DNA from: Excoecaria cochinchinensis
Lineage: Eukaryota; Streptophyta; Magnoliopsida; Malpighiales; Euphorbiaceae
Length of the DNA stretch: 64,000 bases
Direction of reading: 5' to 3'
Assembly: GCA_947683425.1 (NCBI GenBank)
Contig: CANTUQ010000003.1
Span: forward strand, 2,790,001 to 2,854,000
In this document: positions 33,329 through 45,061 of the stretch, one piece after another
How the letters are laid out: the number at the start of each line of letters is the position of its first letter
How positions within the stretch are numbered: position 1 is the first letter of the stretch
Notes under the pieces: generated by a model
Told to the model about the DNA's origin: nothing
Seen by the model: only the letters and a program-made list of their open reading frames with translations
The model's database searches: none
Program-made: the position numbers and the translations under genes

Positions 33329-35101
33329 TAAACATGCTTATTTTAGTGCTTTAGATGCATGAAATAATTAATTAAAAATCGTTACTTTTAATACATGCAA
33401 TGCTGAAATTTTCTGTTTTGAGTTTTTTGCATTGTTTTGGTGTAAAAACGATTTTAATTGATTAGATAGGTATTATAATTAATATGACATGTTAATATAA
33501 TGTCCTAAGATGTTCTAGGAGCTGTTATTAGTCAGATTTAATTGGTAATACCTGATGGTATATGTTAATATTAAAACTAGGTGCTTTTTGGCATGTTAAT
33601 TGTTAGTTTAACAACTAGTTTTGAATATTAAATGTAAAACGTTTTTTGGCATGTTTGTAAGTGGTTTTTAATGATTAAATATCAGTTCTGGACATTTTTA
33701 AATTTTGGTTTTAATTCTGGTCCATGACAATTTAATTGATTAATTTTAATATCACTTAAAACAATGACTAGTTTGTGTTTGTTACATGTTTAATCAACAT
33801 TGTTTGTTTGGGTTTGATTAAAATGGTAAAAACACATTTAGATCAGATTGGTACAATATATTAAATCATTTTTATGACCTTATTTGAATTATTAAATGAC
33901 TCATAAAATTGATTTAAGTATTTGTGCATTTTTGTGGCATCACATAAGAATTAAACAACTAGTTTTGTTGTTTGTTTGTTTTTATATGTATGCCGTGTAT
34001 CATGTATATGTTCTTCATGATTTTTTTGTTTTAATTCATGTCGGTACATATTATATGTATTTTTAATGTTTATGGGCAGTATGACATAAAATTAAAAATG
34101 GCAAAATTGGAAATTATACTAGAGTTGATTTATAGCACAAATCTAACTAGTTTGTGTTTTGGGCTTTTAAGAGAACTTATTCAATAAGAGGATTTAGTCC
34201 ATTGGGCCTCGGCCTAGGCCCATCATAGGGTCATCTCTTAAAGGTTCAAGTACACAATTTCCATTAATGGGCTTGGCTAATTTAATTAAAATTGGACTTT
34301 GTTTGATCCATGAATGTTATGTATATTAATTTGCTTGTTTGGTGTGATGAATGGATATGCATGGTGCATTCATGGGCCCTGGGTTTTTGTAATTAATTAT
34401 GGCCTGCGAGCCATTATGTATTATTGTAAAAGTTTCATTTATTTCTTAGAATAGAATTTACTTGAAGACTTTGTAAGTCAAGATGAAGCCCACCGGAGTA
34501 AAGAAGCCCAACTCGAAGATTCTTATGTAATAGTATAGAATCTTAGTTGTAGGTTTTTGGGCCCATGTTTGTCACGCTTTACTTTATGCAATTATTTATA
34601 TATGCATGCTATAAATGGATGACAAAGCATATGCCATATAAGCCGTAATAAAATGAATCCCTAATAATAATAGTAAGTCACAAAGTTGCCTTCCTAATTC
34701 GAAACATGTCAAGGCATCGATCATCGGTAACGTAGACTAGGAGTCCTAGATGCGCCCGATTATCTTTGTGAGGCATGAGTTGTGAATGTAGGTTGGACTT
34801 AACATGGAAAGGGATGCCCGGACCTAGGCAACTAATAAATGGGTTTGTGCTATAACATCTTAAGATGTTAGCCCATTTGATCCAAGAGTCATGTACGAGT
34901 CATGATTGGAGTTATCCTACCTAAGTAACTTAACTTGTTAGGTGTACAAGCTCAGCTTGACTAATAAGGTTGTTGTGAAAAGTGGATCTTGGCCCACATA
35001 AAATCACTAAAGTGAATTATTTAAAGGGATATTAATTCGGTTTGTGGGATTATTAATAAGACCTCATTTAATCTTGCTAAATTTTATTGTAGATTGAAAA
35101 A
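33329..35101 (+). other. Angela-type untranslated leader
   Basis: About 1.77 kb between PBS and gag ATG with no recognisable ORF. T-rich, with repeats of the phrase ACTAGTTTGTGTTT and related words near 33770 and 34150. A long leader is usual in BARE-like elements, where packaging and translation signals are placed; I cannot point to a specific one here. Confidence 0.6.
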
Positions 35102-35336
35102 ATGGCATCTTCAAACAACAATTTCTCATTGCGATCGGTCCTTGAAAAGGACAAATTGAATGGCACCAATTTCATAGACTGGTCTCGAAACTTAAGGATA
35201 GTTCTTAAGCAAGAGAAAAAGTCGTATGTTTTGGATGCACCCTTGCCTCAAGAACCTGGTAGGAACGCCTCTGCGGTTCAAAGGGAAACTTTTGAGACCA
35301 AGAAGAGTGACTCCAATGATGTGACCTGTTTGATGC
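35102..35336 (+). pseudogene. Angela-type gag, N-terminal part (5' of Tekay insertion)
   Basis: Starts MASSNNNFSLRSVLEKDKL and continues through GTNFIDWSRNLRIVLKQEKK, the typical gag N-terminus of BARE/Angela polyproteins. It is cut after the gatgc duplication (35332-35336). The coding frame resumes at 45058-45062 without loss. The predicted tail that runs into the LTR (to 35443) is not native protein. Confidence 0.92.
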
Positions 35337-36348
35337 TGTCATGGCCGGATTTGTACCCTAAGAGAATTAACCTAATTTGGCATGTGTGTGAGTGGATTGA
35401 ATGTGTAGGATTTGACTTGATTGAAAGAAAGCAGTATAGTTAAGGGGTTAAATGGTAATTATGAATGTTTGTGCTAAGCATGAGTTAAAGGCTGATTAAC
35501 TAGTTAATGGAGGGTTAATTAGGAATAAAATAAAGTAAGAAATTGGTAGTGGAGGCAGGTTTTCTGAAGTGGATTCCGTGTGGCTTTGTAAGGTTTTGCC
35601 ACCTCCTTCTTTGCATGCATTTGCCTAGTGAAGTGAGAGGTGAGTGGGTGTTGGCCTCATTCTTCATTTTCTGCATTTGGCTTTGGCTTTCTTCTTGTTT
35701 CCGTGAGTAAGGATGAGAGTGGTATAAGTGGATGTGTGCATGTAGTTAATTGGAACAAGAATTAAGTGTTAAGACCTTAAGGTAAGTGGTTTTGTGTGCA
35801 TATTCTCATCTTCTACTCTTCTTCTTGGTTTTGATTTAGTTTGGAATGAGGATTGATGGATTGTGCTCAATTCTGGAATTTGAACTGGTTTTGCTAGCTG
35901 AAGAAGTGAAGAGAGATAAGGGAAAGGCTGTAATCGGCGAACCGAGCGTCCGTCGTAATTAGGAGCTAAGGCGACGAGGTTTGGGAACAAACCCTAATTG
36001 TATGAATATGTGATTAGTGTTGGTTAAATAGGGTTTTGAACTGAATTGCATGATATGTGAAATTGAAGGTTGAGCATGAATTATGTGATGCTAAATTGTA
36101 TGATTATAGTAGCAATATGATTGTGATAAAGTGCTTGAAAGTGATTATGATTTGTACTATTATTGAATGCCAAACAAGAAGGGAAAATCAGGTATGTGTT
36201 ATTGATTGTGTGGTTGTTGTATTTGGGTTGGTTGCCAAACAAATAAGAATGAGATTTGAGGTCTAGGCGAAAAAGGAGAAGTGGACTGAGGAAAAAAACA
36301 CAGCCGTGCTAGTGATAAACACAGCTGTGTTTTGGTATTTTTGCATAG

Positions 36349-36674
36349 GTCACGGTAACAATGAAATTGATTGCGACCGTGACATATGCTGAGTTCAATT
36401 CTGCCCAGAGGAATTTGGTATGTCACGGTGACAATGGAATTCATTGTGACCGTGACCTACCCAGGAAGGCATTCTGTTTTGCAAATGAGAATATGTCACG
36501 GTGACAATGAGATTCATTGTGACCGTGACATACCCTCAGGTTGCATTCTGCCGAGAGTTGGGAACACATCACGGTGATAATGAAATTGGTTGTGACCGTG
36601 ACATGTCCCCAATTTGCATTCTGTTTTGGACTTCAATGTGTCACGGTGACAATGAAATCCATTGTGACCGTGAC
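36349..36674. repeat. Palindrome array (5 units), Tekay 5' LTR
   Basis: Five units of the type GTCACGGTGACAATGAA / TTCATTGTGACCGTGAC, about 72 bp apart. Variant units are GGTAACAATGAAATTGATTGCGACC and GATAATGAAATTGGTTGTGACC. Spacers repeat phrases such as GCATTCTG and GTTCAATTCTGCC shared with the array of the 4033 element. Confidence 0.92.
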
Positions 36675-37433
36675 CCACCCTGTTTTGGCAATATAATCCT
36701 AATGTGTTTGGTCATTCAAATGGCATGGCTTTAAGCTGAAATGAAGGACAACATGAGTAAGTAATGTATATGTGTTAAGTGATCTACAAATGCATACAAC
36801 TATGATGACTTCTGAATGTGATAAGTTATGTGAATATTAAATGTGAAGACTGAATTTGAAAGCATATTGAATATGCAAATGAAATGTATGGCTGTGTGCT
36901 AATACAAATGTGTAAAGTGAAAAGTGAACTGAATAACGTGTTTAACAACTTAAGCCTGCGAGTCAAGTAGTGGATAGTTAGGCATGCCTATAGGGTCAAG
37001 TGCTGCAGCCCCATGCGTTAAATGTGTCTGATTCCATGGGAATCACAATGCGAATATCCTTACTGGATTGTGTTATATGTGGAATGATGAAAGGTACCAG
37101 AAGGTACTAATGTGATAAGAAGCACCAGAAGGTGCTAATGTGAAAAAGTAGTCTCGATGAGATTACTGGTATCTGAGAGATACCGATGCGATACCCGTTA
37201 TCCGCGTCATTGAATTGCAGGCAAAGTGGCAGAAAGGCTAATTGGTTAATCGGCTAAAAGTTAATTAAATATAAACAGAAGTGATTGTGATACAAGAAAG
37301 TATGGAAATGTGAATAAGTAATTGATGCCTTATGATTGAATATAGTAATGGTTGATCTGGCATGTTTATTAGCATGTTATGTATGATGATTCTGATGTGT
37401 GACAAATTATATGCTATATGTATGAGTTCCCCA

Positions 37434-37473
37434 CTAAGCGTTATCGCTTAGCATGGATTTACTCTAATCCGTG
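37434..37473 (+). other. Conserved double hairpin, Tekay 5' LTR
   Basis: CTAAGCGTTATCGCTTAG directly followed by CATGGATTTACTCTAATCCGTG, then CAGGT. About 370 bases before the LTR end. Hairpin 2 differs in sequence from that of the 4033 element but still pairs. Confidence 0.88.
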
Positions 37474-37847
37474 CAGGTACGGACGAGAGGTGACTGAAGG
37501 ACGTCCCCCGCATTTTGGTACGGTCAACAATAGGAAGTATATAGTGTAGGTTTGGGGGCTTGTTATTTGGGACTTTTGTATAAGTTTATATGGTTAATAT
37601 GTATTTTGAATATGTAAAGGCATGTAATAATGTAGTAATCACGGATGTAACCTCCCACATGTATGTGTGTCATGTGAATAGCTAAGGCGTGTGACTAATA
37701 GTAGTTGGCATGTGATGCATGAATTAAAATAGTGTGTGATGAAATTTTATTATTCAGTTTCCGCATGTGTTCTGGGTGTGTGTGCGACCTTCTCTAACTA
37801 AGATTAGCTGAGCTAGTTTGTCGTTAGGGAACGGGCATCACAAGTTG

Positions 37848-37860
37848 TGGTATCAGAGCC
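37848..37860 (+). other. Tekay primer binding site (initiator tRNA-Met)
   Basis: TGGTATCAGAGCC, five bases inside the LTR end. Confidence 0.92.
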
Positions 37861-37950
37861 TAGGTTGAGTCTTTTCTGGGAATTGGGTAGATAAGATGTG
37901 TATAGTTTGTTGACCTAATGCGGAAGTCCTTGTTTAATTTGTGTAGTAAG

Positions 37951-39801
37951 ATGGATTCTGGAAGGCATACCGGTGAGGAATCTGCCGAAAGTGTGAATCC
38001 TCGTGAAGCTGAGGTGACAGGGTCTGGGCAGTCTAGATCGGTTGGCTATGGGAATGAGATTCCATTTGGGCCTATGGAAGCCATGATGAAAATGACACAA
38101 GATATGGCGAGAGTGATGGAACGTATGATGGCGCCAAGAGCCCCAATAGAATCTTTGAGGAAGCATGGTTTGGAGGAATTTCATGGAACAAGGTTAGATG
38201 AGTCAGAAAAAGTAGAGTACTGGATTGAGAAGGTGGAAAGGATTCTTAATGAGATACGATGTCCTCCAGATCAGTGGGTTGAATGTGTGGAGTCATTACT
38301 CCAAGGTCCTGCATATGGTTGGTGGAAGCTGGTCCTGCAGAATCCGATGCTTCCTGAACCATTAAACTGGGAGTTCTTTGAAAAAGAATTCAAGAACAAG
38401 TATATTACTAAAGCACATCGAGAGGCAAATTGGAAGAAGTTCTTGAGTTTGAGACAGAGGACTATGACAGTGGCGGAGTATGAAGCAGAATTCTGTCGCT
38501 TAAGCAAATATGCGCCGAAAGGTGTGTTAACTGATGTGTTGCGATGTCAACAGTTTGAGGATGGATTGATTGAAGAAATTAAAGCTTTGCTGATTTCTTT
38601 AACAACAGAGCAGAATATAAGTTACTATCGAATTGTACAAGCAGCTTTGAGAGCTGAAAGGACTTTGGGAGCCCAAAGAGAATGGAGACAAAGGAAGAAT
38701 GCGAATAGAGGTGGTTCCCAGACGGGGAAAAGATCAAGAGATTCTCATGTGGCATCACCTGCGGAATCAGGGTTCAGTTCTGCAGCGAGAGGTAAGAAGC
38801 GAGGCGCTCCCTCAGCATCTGGTTCTGGAAGAGGAACATCTGGTAATAGAAGTGAGGTTCATGAGTGTCCTCATTGTGGTAAGAGGCATAGAGGAGAATG
38901 CTGGAGAGTGTCGGGTGCTTGTTATAGATGTGGGAGCACTGAGCATTTCATTGCTAATTGCCCGAATACCTATGAGATGTCAGGAAATCAACAAGAGCAG
39001 AGTAGGGGTGGTTCAAACTTGCCTTCTACGAACAGAGGAAGAGGAAGAGGACGTGGCAGAGGTAGTCAGTCCAGAGGTGCAGTCGATTCTGAGATTGTGG
39101 ATAGACCTGATGAGGCTCCAGTGCGGGCTTATGCTATGAGGGCACGAGAGGATCAGGACGCGCCTGAGGTGATAGCAGGTACTATTCTACTTTGTGGTGT
39201 GGAAATGTTTGCACTTATTGATCCTGGTTCAACTCATTCATATGTATGTGATAAAAAGATATGTGAAAAGATGCCTAAAGTTGAATGTTTAAAATATGAT
39301 ATATGTGTGTCTAGCCCTTTGGGAGGTAATGTTAATGTGAACAGAGTGTATCGAAACTGTGCATTAGAAGTTCAAGGTAGTGTGTTTCCAGCGGATTTGA
39401 TTGAACTACCGTTTGATGAGTTTGATTTGATTCTGGGTATGGATTGGTTAACTAAGTATGATGCGGATGTTAAGTGTAAGAAGAAAATGGTTATACTCTC
39501 CGATGGTAAGGGAAACAGAGCGACAGTGAGAGGAGTGTGCACTAATCCTCTTGTGAATGTGATATCTGCTATGCAAGCCTGTCGGTGTATGAGAAAAGGA
39601 TGTGAAGCTTATTTGGCCCTGGTATTAGATAGTAAGAGAGAACAGGTAAAGATGCAAGAGATACCAATAGTCAAAGAGTTTCCTGACGTGTTTCCTGAAG
39701 AATTGAGCGGTGTACCACCAATAAGAGAAGTTGAGTTATCAATTGATGTGGTACCAGGAACTGTACCGGTATCTAAGGTAGAATGGCTCCAACTGAGTTG
39801 A
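37951..39801 (+). pseudogene. Tekay gag and protease
   Basis: I prefer the ATG at 37951 (MDSGRHTGEESAESVNPREA) over 37918, because the related element at 59352 keeps a matching start (MESDPSENVGETTKSVNP). Capsid region: GPAYGWWKLVLQNP, FFEKEFKNKYI, FLSLRQRTMTVAEYEAEFCR. Then a basic Ser/Gly-rich linker and zinc knuckle region (CPHCGKRHRGECW, CYRCGSTEHFIANC). The protease shows FALIDPGSTHSYV and DLILGMDWL; DPGST is normal for this clade. The frame fails just before RT: after VPVSK a small deletion removes the link to MAPTELKEL, so RT is in another frame. Confidence 0.92.
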
Positions 39802-40733
39802 AGGAATTGAAAGAGCAGTTGCAAGAATTACTGAACAGGGGTTTTATTAGACCTAGTGTTTCTCCTTGGGGAGCACCAGTGTTATTTGTTAAAAAGAAAG
39901 ATGGTACAATGAGAATGTGCATCGATTATCGACAGCTGAATAAAGTAACAGTAAAGAATAGGTATCCTTTACCTCGAATTGAAGACTTGTTTGATCAGTT
40001 AAGGGGAGCCGGGGTATTCTCAAAGATTGACTTGCGTTCAGGGTATTATCAGTTGCAAGTGAAGAAGGAAGATGTACCTAAGACCGCGTTTAGAACTCGT
40101 TATGGGCATTAGGAATTTCTAGAAATGCCATTCGGGTTAACCAATGCGCCAGCTGCATTCATGGATTTAATGAATCGAGTGTTCAGACCGTACTTGGATC
40201 AGTTTATGGTTGTGTTCATAGACGATATTTTGGTATATTCAAGAAATGAAAAGGAACATGAACAGCATTTGAGAGTTGTACTTCGGATTTTGCAAGAACA
40301 TCAGCTGTATGCCAAACTCAGTAAGTGTGAGTTCTGGCTCAAAGAGGTATCATTTCTGGGTCATGTGATCTCATCTGAAGGAGTTAAAGTGGATCCAACT
40401 AAGATAGAAGCAATTGTGAATTGGAAACCGCCTAAGAATGTGTTAGAGATTCGCTGTTTCTTAGGGTTGGCTGGATACTACAGAAGGTTTGTGAAAGGAT
40501 TTTCAGTAATAGCTTCATCGTTGACAAGATTGTTACGTAAAGGAGTGAAATATGAGTGGTCTGAAAGATGTCAAACAAGTTTCGATCGGTTGAGGAAGAT
40601 GTTAGTAGAAGCACCGATTCTTACACAGCCTATGACTGGTAAAGAGTATGTATTGTATACCGATGCTTCAGGTGTCGGATTGGGTTGTGTATTGATGCAA
40701 GAGGGGAAGGTGATAGCGTATGCGTCAAGGTAA
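39783..40733 (+). pseudogene. Tekay reverse transcriptase and start of RNase H
   Basis: From MAPTELKELKEQLQELLNRG: VLFVKKKDGTMRMCIDYRQLN, FSKIDLRSGYYQL, a TAG at 40110-40112 (before EFLEMPFGLTNAPAAF, where Tyr is usual), then the intact active site VVFIDDILVYS, LGHVIS and LGLAGYYRRF. RNase H begins with YTDASGVGLG and meets TAA at 40731-40733. Apart from these stops and the upstream frameshift the protein looks undamaged, so the lesions are recent. Confidence 0.92.
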
Positions 40734-42575
40734 TTGAAACCGCATGAGCAGAATTATCCGACTCATGATTTGGAATTGGCTGCAGTAGTGTTTGCTTTAA
40801 AGATTTGGCGACATTACCTATATGGTGAGAAGTGTAGAATTTACACGGATCACAAGAGTTTGAAATATCTGCTTACACAGAAGGAACTGAATCTGAGACA
40901 GCGAAGGTGGCTCGAGTTGTTTAAAGATTATGATTGTATTGTGGATTATCATCGGGGAAAAGCTAACATAGTGGCCGATGCTTTGAGTAGGAAGTCAATT
41001 TCAGCATTACAGTTAAAGCGGATTGAGTGGAGGTTTTCTGCAGATGGAGCTTTATTAGCACAGTTGAAAGCAAGAGAGGTTCTAAAAGATGAGTTAATAG
41101 TTGCTCAGAGAAGTGATGGGAGATTGCAACAAGTTCTGCAGTCAGTTGGCGATATGGATAAGACTGACTATTCAGTGAATGAAGATGGAATACTGCTGTA
41201 TAAGAATAGAATGTGTGTGGCCAACGATAAAGAATTAAGGAAGAGATTGATGCATGAGGCTCATAATACAGTTTTCACTATGCATCCAGGTGGAAACAAG
41301 ATGTATCAAGATATGAAACAGTTGTATTGGTGGCTAGGGATGAAGAAGGATGTAGTGGAATATGTGTCTAAGTGTCTTGTCTGTCAACAAGTTAAAGCGG
41401 AACATCAAGTGCCCCAGGGAATGTTGCATCCACTCCCTATTCCCCAATGGAAATGGGATAATATCACGATGGATTTTGTTACTGGATTGCCTCTGACCTC
41501 AAGACAGCAAGACGCAGTATGGGTTATTGTGGACAGGTTTTCAAAATCAGCTCACTTTATACCTGTTCGGATGGATTATTCTATGGAAAAGTTGGCTGAA
41601 TTGTATATAAGGGAAATTGTCCGATTGCATGGGATACCTTTGTCTATTGTTTCTGATAGGGATCCCAGATTCACTTCTAAATTTTGGAGGAGTTTACAGG
41701 CAGCGTTGGGTACTAAATTGAATTTCAGTACTGCTTTCCATCCACAAACCGATGGACAATCGGAAAGAATTATTCAGGTTTTGGAAGATTTGATGCGAGC
41801 GTGTGTTTTGGATTTCTCTAAGAGTTGGGATAGGTATCTTCCACTTATGGAATTTGCTTATAACAACAGTTATCAGACCAGTATTGGTATGGCACCGTAT
41901 GAAGTTTTGTATGGAAGGAAATGTCGTTCACCGATTTGCTGGATAGAATTGAATGAAAGCAGAGTCATAGGGCCAGATTTGGTTCGTGATATAGAAGAGA
42001 AAGCTAAAATCATACAGCAAAGATTGAAAGCAGCAAATGACAGACAAAAGTCGTATGCTGATTTGAAGAGAAGAGATATTGAGTTCAGTGTAGGTGATAA
42101 AGTGTTTCTGAAAGTGTCTCCTTGGAGGAAGGTACTGCGATTTGGTAAAAAGGGGAAGCTGAGTCCAAGGTTTATTGGGCCATATGAAGTGCTTGAAAGA
42201 GTAGGTTTTGTAGCTTATCGGTTGGCTTTGCCTCCGACTTTGGCTAAGCTACATGATGTGTTCCATGTGTCTATGTTAAGAAGATATAGGTCAGATGATT
42301 CCCATGTGCTATCTCTACCAGAAGTGGAAGTGCAGTCAGATTTCACTTATGATGAAAAGCCAATAGTGATCTTAGAAAAAGAAGTCAGACAACTTCGGAA
42401 CAAGCAGATACCACTTGTGAAAGTACTCTGGCAGCACCATGGTATTGAAGAAGCAACTTGGGAACCAGAAGCGGCTATGCGAGAACAGCATCCACAACTA
42501 TTTCACTCAGGTATGAATTTCGAGGACGAAATTCTTAAGGAGGGGAGAGTTGTCATGGCCGGATTTGTACCCTAA
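40734..42575 (+). pseudogene. Tekay RNase H, integrase and chromodomain
   Basis: Open frame continuing after the TAA. RNase H Glu and Asp in DLELAAV and YTDHKSL, then IVADALSRK. Integrase HHCC (H...MHPGG...CLVCQQ), catalytic residues in NITMDFVTGLP, VSDRDPRF and HPQTDGQSERII; GPY/F module FIGPYEVLERVGFVAYRL. The C-terminus is a group II chromodomain (VILEKEVRQLRNKQIPLVKV, then LWQHHGIEEATWEPE), which in chromoviruses is thought to direct insertion to marked chromatin. The last codons (NFEDEILKEGRV) run over the PPT into the 3' LTR; stop at 42573-42575. Confidence 0.93.
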
Positions 42576-43562
42576 GAGAATTAACCTAATTTGGCATGTG
42601 TGTGAGTGGATTGAATGTGTAGGATTTGACTTGATTGAAAGAAAGCAGTATAGTTAAGGGGTTAAATGGTAATTATGAATGTTTGTGCTAAGCATGAGTT
42701 AAAGGCTGATTAACTAGTTAATGGAGGGTTAATTAGGAATAAAATAAAGTAAGAAATTGGTAGTGGAGGCAGGTTTTCTGAAGTGGATTCCGTGTGGCTT
42801 TGTAAGGTTTTGCCACCTCCTTCTTTGCATGCATTTGCCTAGTGAAGTGAGAGGTGAGTGGGTGTTGGCCTCATTCTTCATTTTCTGCATTTGGCTTTGG
42901 CTTTCTTCTTGTTTCCGTGAGTAAGGATGAGAGTGGTATAAGTGGATGTGTGCATGTAGTTAATTGGAACAAGAATTAAGTGTTAAGACCTTAAGGTAAG
43001 TGGTTTTGTGTGCATATTCTCATCTTCTACTCTTCTTCTTGGTTTTGATTTAGTTTGGAATGAGGATTGATGGATTGTGCTCAATTCTGGAATTTGAACT
43101 GGTTTTGCTAGCTGAAGAAGTGAAGAGAGATAAGGGAAAGGCTGTAATCGGCGAACCGAGCGTCCGTCGTAATTAGGAGCTAAGGCGACGAGGTTTGGGA
43201 ACAAACCCTAATTGTATGAATATGTGATTAGTGTTGGTTAAATAGGGTTTTGAACTGAATTGCATGATATGTGAAATTGAAGGTTGAGCATGAATTATGT
43301 GATGCTAAATTGTATGATTATAGTAGCAATATGATTGTGATAAAGTGCTTGAAAGTGATTATGATTTGTACTATTATTGAATGCCAAACAAGAAGGGAAA
43401 ATCAGGTATGTGTTATTGATTGTGTGGTTGTTGTATTTGGGTTGGTTGCCAAACAAATAAGAATGAGATTTGAGGTCTAGGCGAAAAAGGAGAAGTGGAC
43501 TGAGGAAAAAAACACAGCCGTGCTAGTGATAAACACAGCTGTGTTTTGGTATTTTTGCATAG

Positions 43563-43888
43563 GTCACGGTAACAATGAAATTGATTGCGACCGTGACATA
43601 TGCTGAGTTCAATTCTGCCTAGAGGAATTTGGTATGTCACGGTGACAATGGAATTCATTGTGACCGTGACCTACCCAGGAAGGCATTCTGTTTTGCAAAT
43701 GAGAATATGTCACGGTGATAATGAGATTCATTGTGACCGTGACATACCCTCAGGTTGCATTCTGCCGAGAGTTGGGAACACATCACGGTGATAATGAAAT
43801 TGGTTGTGACCGTGACATGTCCCCAATTTGCATTCTGTTTTGGACTTCAATATGTCACGGTGACAATGAAATCCATTGTGACCGTGAC
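43563..43888. repeat. Palindrome array (5 units), Tekay 3' LTR
   Basis: Copy of the 36349-36674 array; three of the roughly 10 differences between the two LTRs fall within this 326-bp stretch (C/T in a spacer, C/T in unit 3, G/A before unit 5). Confidence 0.92.
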
Positions 43889-44647
43889 CCACCCTGTTTT
43901 GGCAATATAATCCTAATGTGTTTGGTCATTCAAATGGCATGGCTTTAAGCTGAAATGAAGGACAGCATGAGTAAGTAATGTATATGTGTTAAGTGATCTA
44001 CAAATGCATACAACTATGATGACTTCTGAATGTGATAAGTTATGTGAATATTAAATGTGAAGACTGAATTTGAAAGCATATTGAATATGCAAATGAAATG
44101 TATGGCTGTGTGCTAATACAAATGTGTAAAGTGAAAAGTGAACTGAATAACGTGTTTAACAACTTAAGCCTGCGAGTCAAGTAGTGGATAGTTAGGCATG
44201 CCTATAGGGTCAAGTGCTGCAGCCCCATGCATTAAATGTGTCTGATTCCATGGGAATCACAATGCGAATATCCTTACTGGATTGTGTTATATGTGGAATG
44301 ATGAAAGGTACCAGAAGGTACTAATGTGATAAGAAGCACCAGAAGGTGCTAATGTGAAAAAGTAGTCTCGATGAGATTACTGGTATCTGAGAGATACCGA
44401 TGCGATACCCGTTATCCGCGTCATTGAATTGCAGGCAAAGTGGCAGAAAGGCTAATTGGTTAATCGGCTAAAAGTTAATTAAATATAAACAGAAGTGATT
44501 GTGATACAAGAAAGTATGGAAATGTGAATAAGTAATTGATGCCTTATGATTGAATATAGTAATGGTTGATCTGGCATGTTTATTAGCATGTTATGTATGA
44601 TGATTATGATGTGTGACAAATTATATGCTATATGTATGAGTTCCCCA

Positions 44648-44687
44648 CTAAGCGTTATCGCTTAGCATGGATTTACTCTAATCCGTG
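44648..44687 (+). other. Conserved double hairpin, Tekay 3' LTR
   Basis: Identical to the 5' LTR copy. Confidence 0.88.
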
Positions 44688-45061
44688 CAGGTACGGACGA
44701 GAGGTGACTGAAGGACGTCCCCCGCATTTTGGTACGGTCAACAATAGGAACTATATAGTGTAGGTTTGGGGGCTTGTTATTTGGGACTTTTGTATAAGTT
44801 TATATGGTTAATCTGTATTTTGAATATGTAAAGGCATGTAATAATGTAGTAATCATGGATGTAACCTCCCACATGTATGTGTGTCATGTGAATAGCTAAG
44901 GCGTGTGACTAATAGTAGTTGGCATGTGATGCATGAATTAAAATAGTGTGTGATGAAATTTTATTATTCAGTTTCCGCATGTGTTCTGGGTGTGTGTGCG
45001 ACCTTCTCTAACTAAGATTAGCTGAGCTAGTTTGTCGTTAGGGAACGGGCGTCACAGATGC

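Larger units (their letters stand above)
35337..37842 (+). repeat. Tekay 5' LTR
   Basis: TGTCATGGCCGG...GCATCACA, 2506 bp. Internal structures: palindrome AAACACAGCTGTGTTT (36317-36332), palindrome array (36349-36674), TAGGCATGCCTA near 36981-36992, hairpin run (37093-37184), double hairpin (37434-37473). Confidence 0.94.
35337..45056 (+). mobile_element. Tekay/Del-type chromovirus (Ty3/gypsy)
   Basis: Target duplication gatgc (35332-35336 and 45057-45061) in the Angela gag. LTRs 35337-37842 and 42551-45056, both 2506 bp; by eye about 10 mismatches (0.4 percent). iMet PBS at 37848, PPT AAGGAGGGGAGAG before 42551. Gag-PR-RT-RH-IN order with a C-terminal chromodomain. It must be younger than Angela, and the LTR divergences of the two are similar, so both landed within a short time. 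Coding breaks: a small deletion with frameshift near 39778 and stops at 40110 and 40731. Confidence 0.94.
42551..45056 (+). repeat. Tekay 3' LTR
   Basis: 2506 bp, same structures at a constant offset of 7214 bases. Ends GGGCGTCACA. The last codons of pol read into its first 25 bases. Confidence 0.94.

Noticed and set aside
35102..35443. A complete 113-codon gene
   Set aside because: Only the first 78 or so codons are Angela gag; the rest is Tekay LTR read through after the insertion.
36386..36734. Plus ORFs with repeated CHGDNEIHCDRD segments, also at 43600-43948
   Set aside because: Same artefact in the Tekay LTR array.
38699..39139. 146-codon ORF in another frame of Tekay gag
   Set aside because: Shadow of the gag frame; the true frame has zinc knuckles and capsid motifs.
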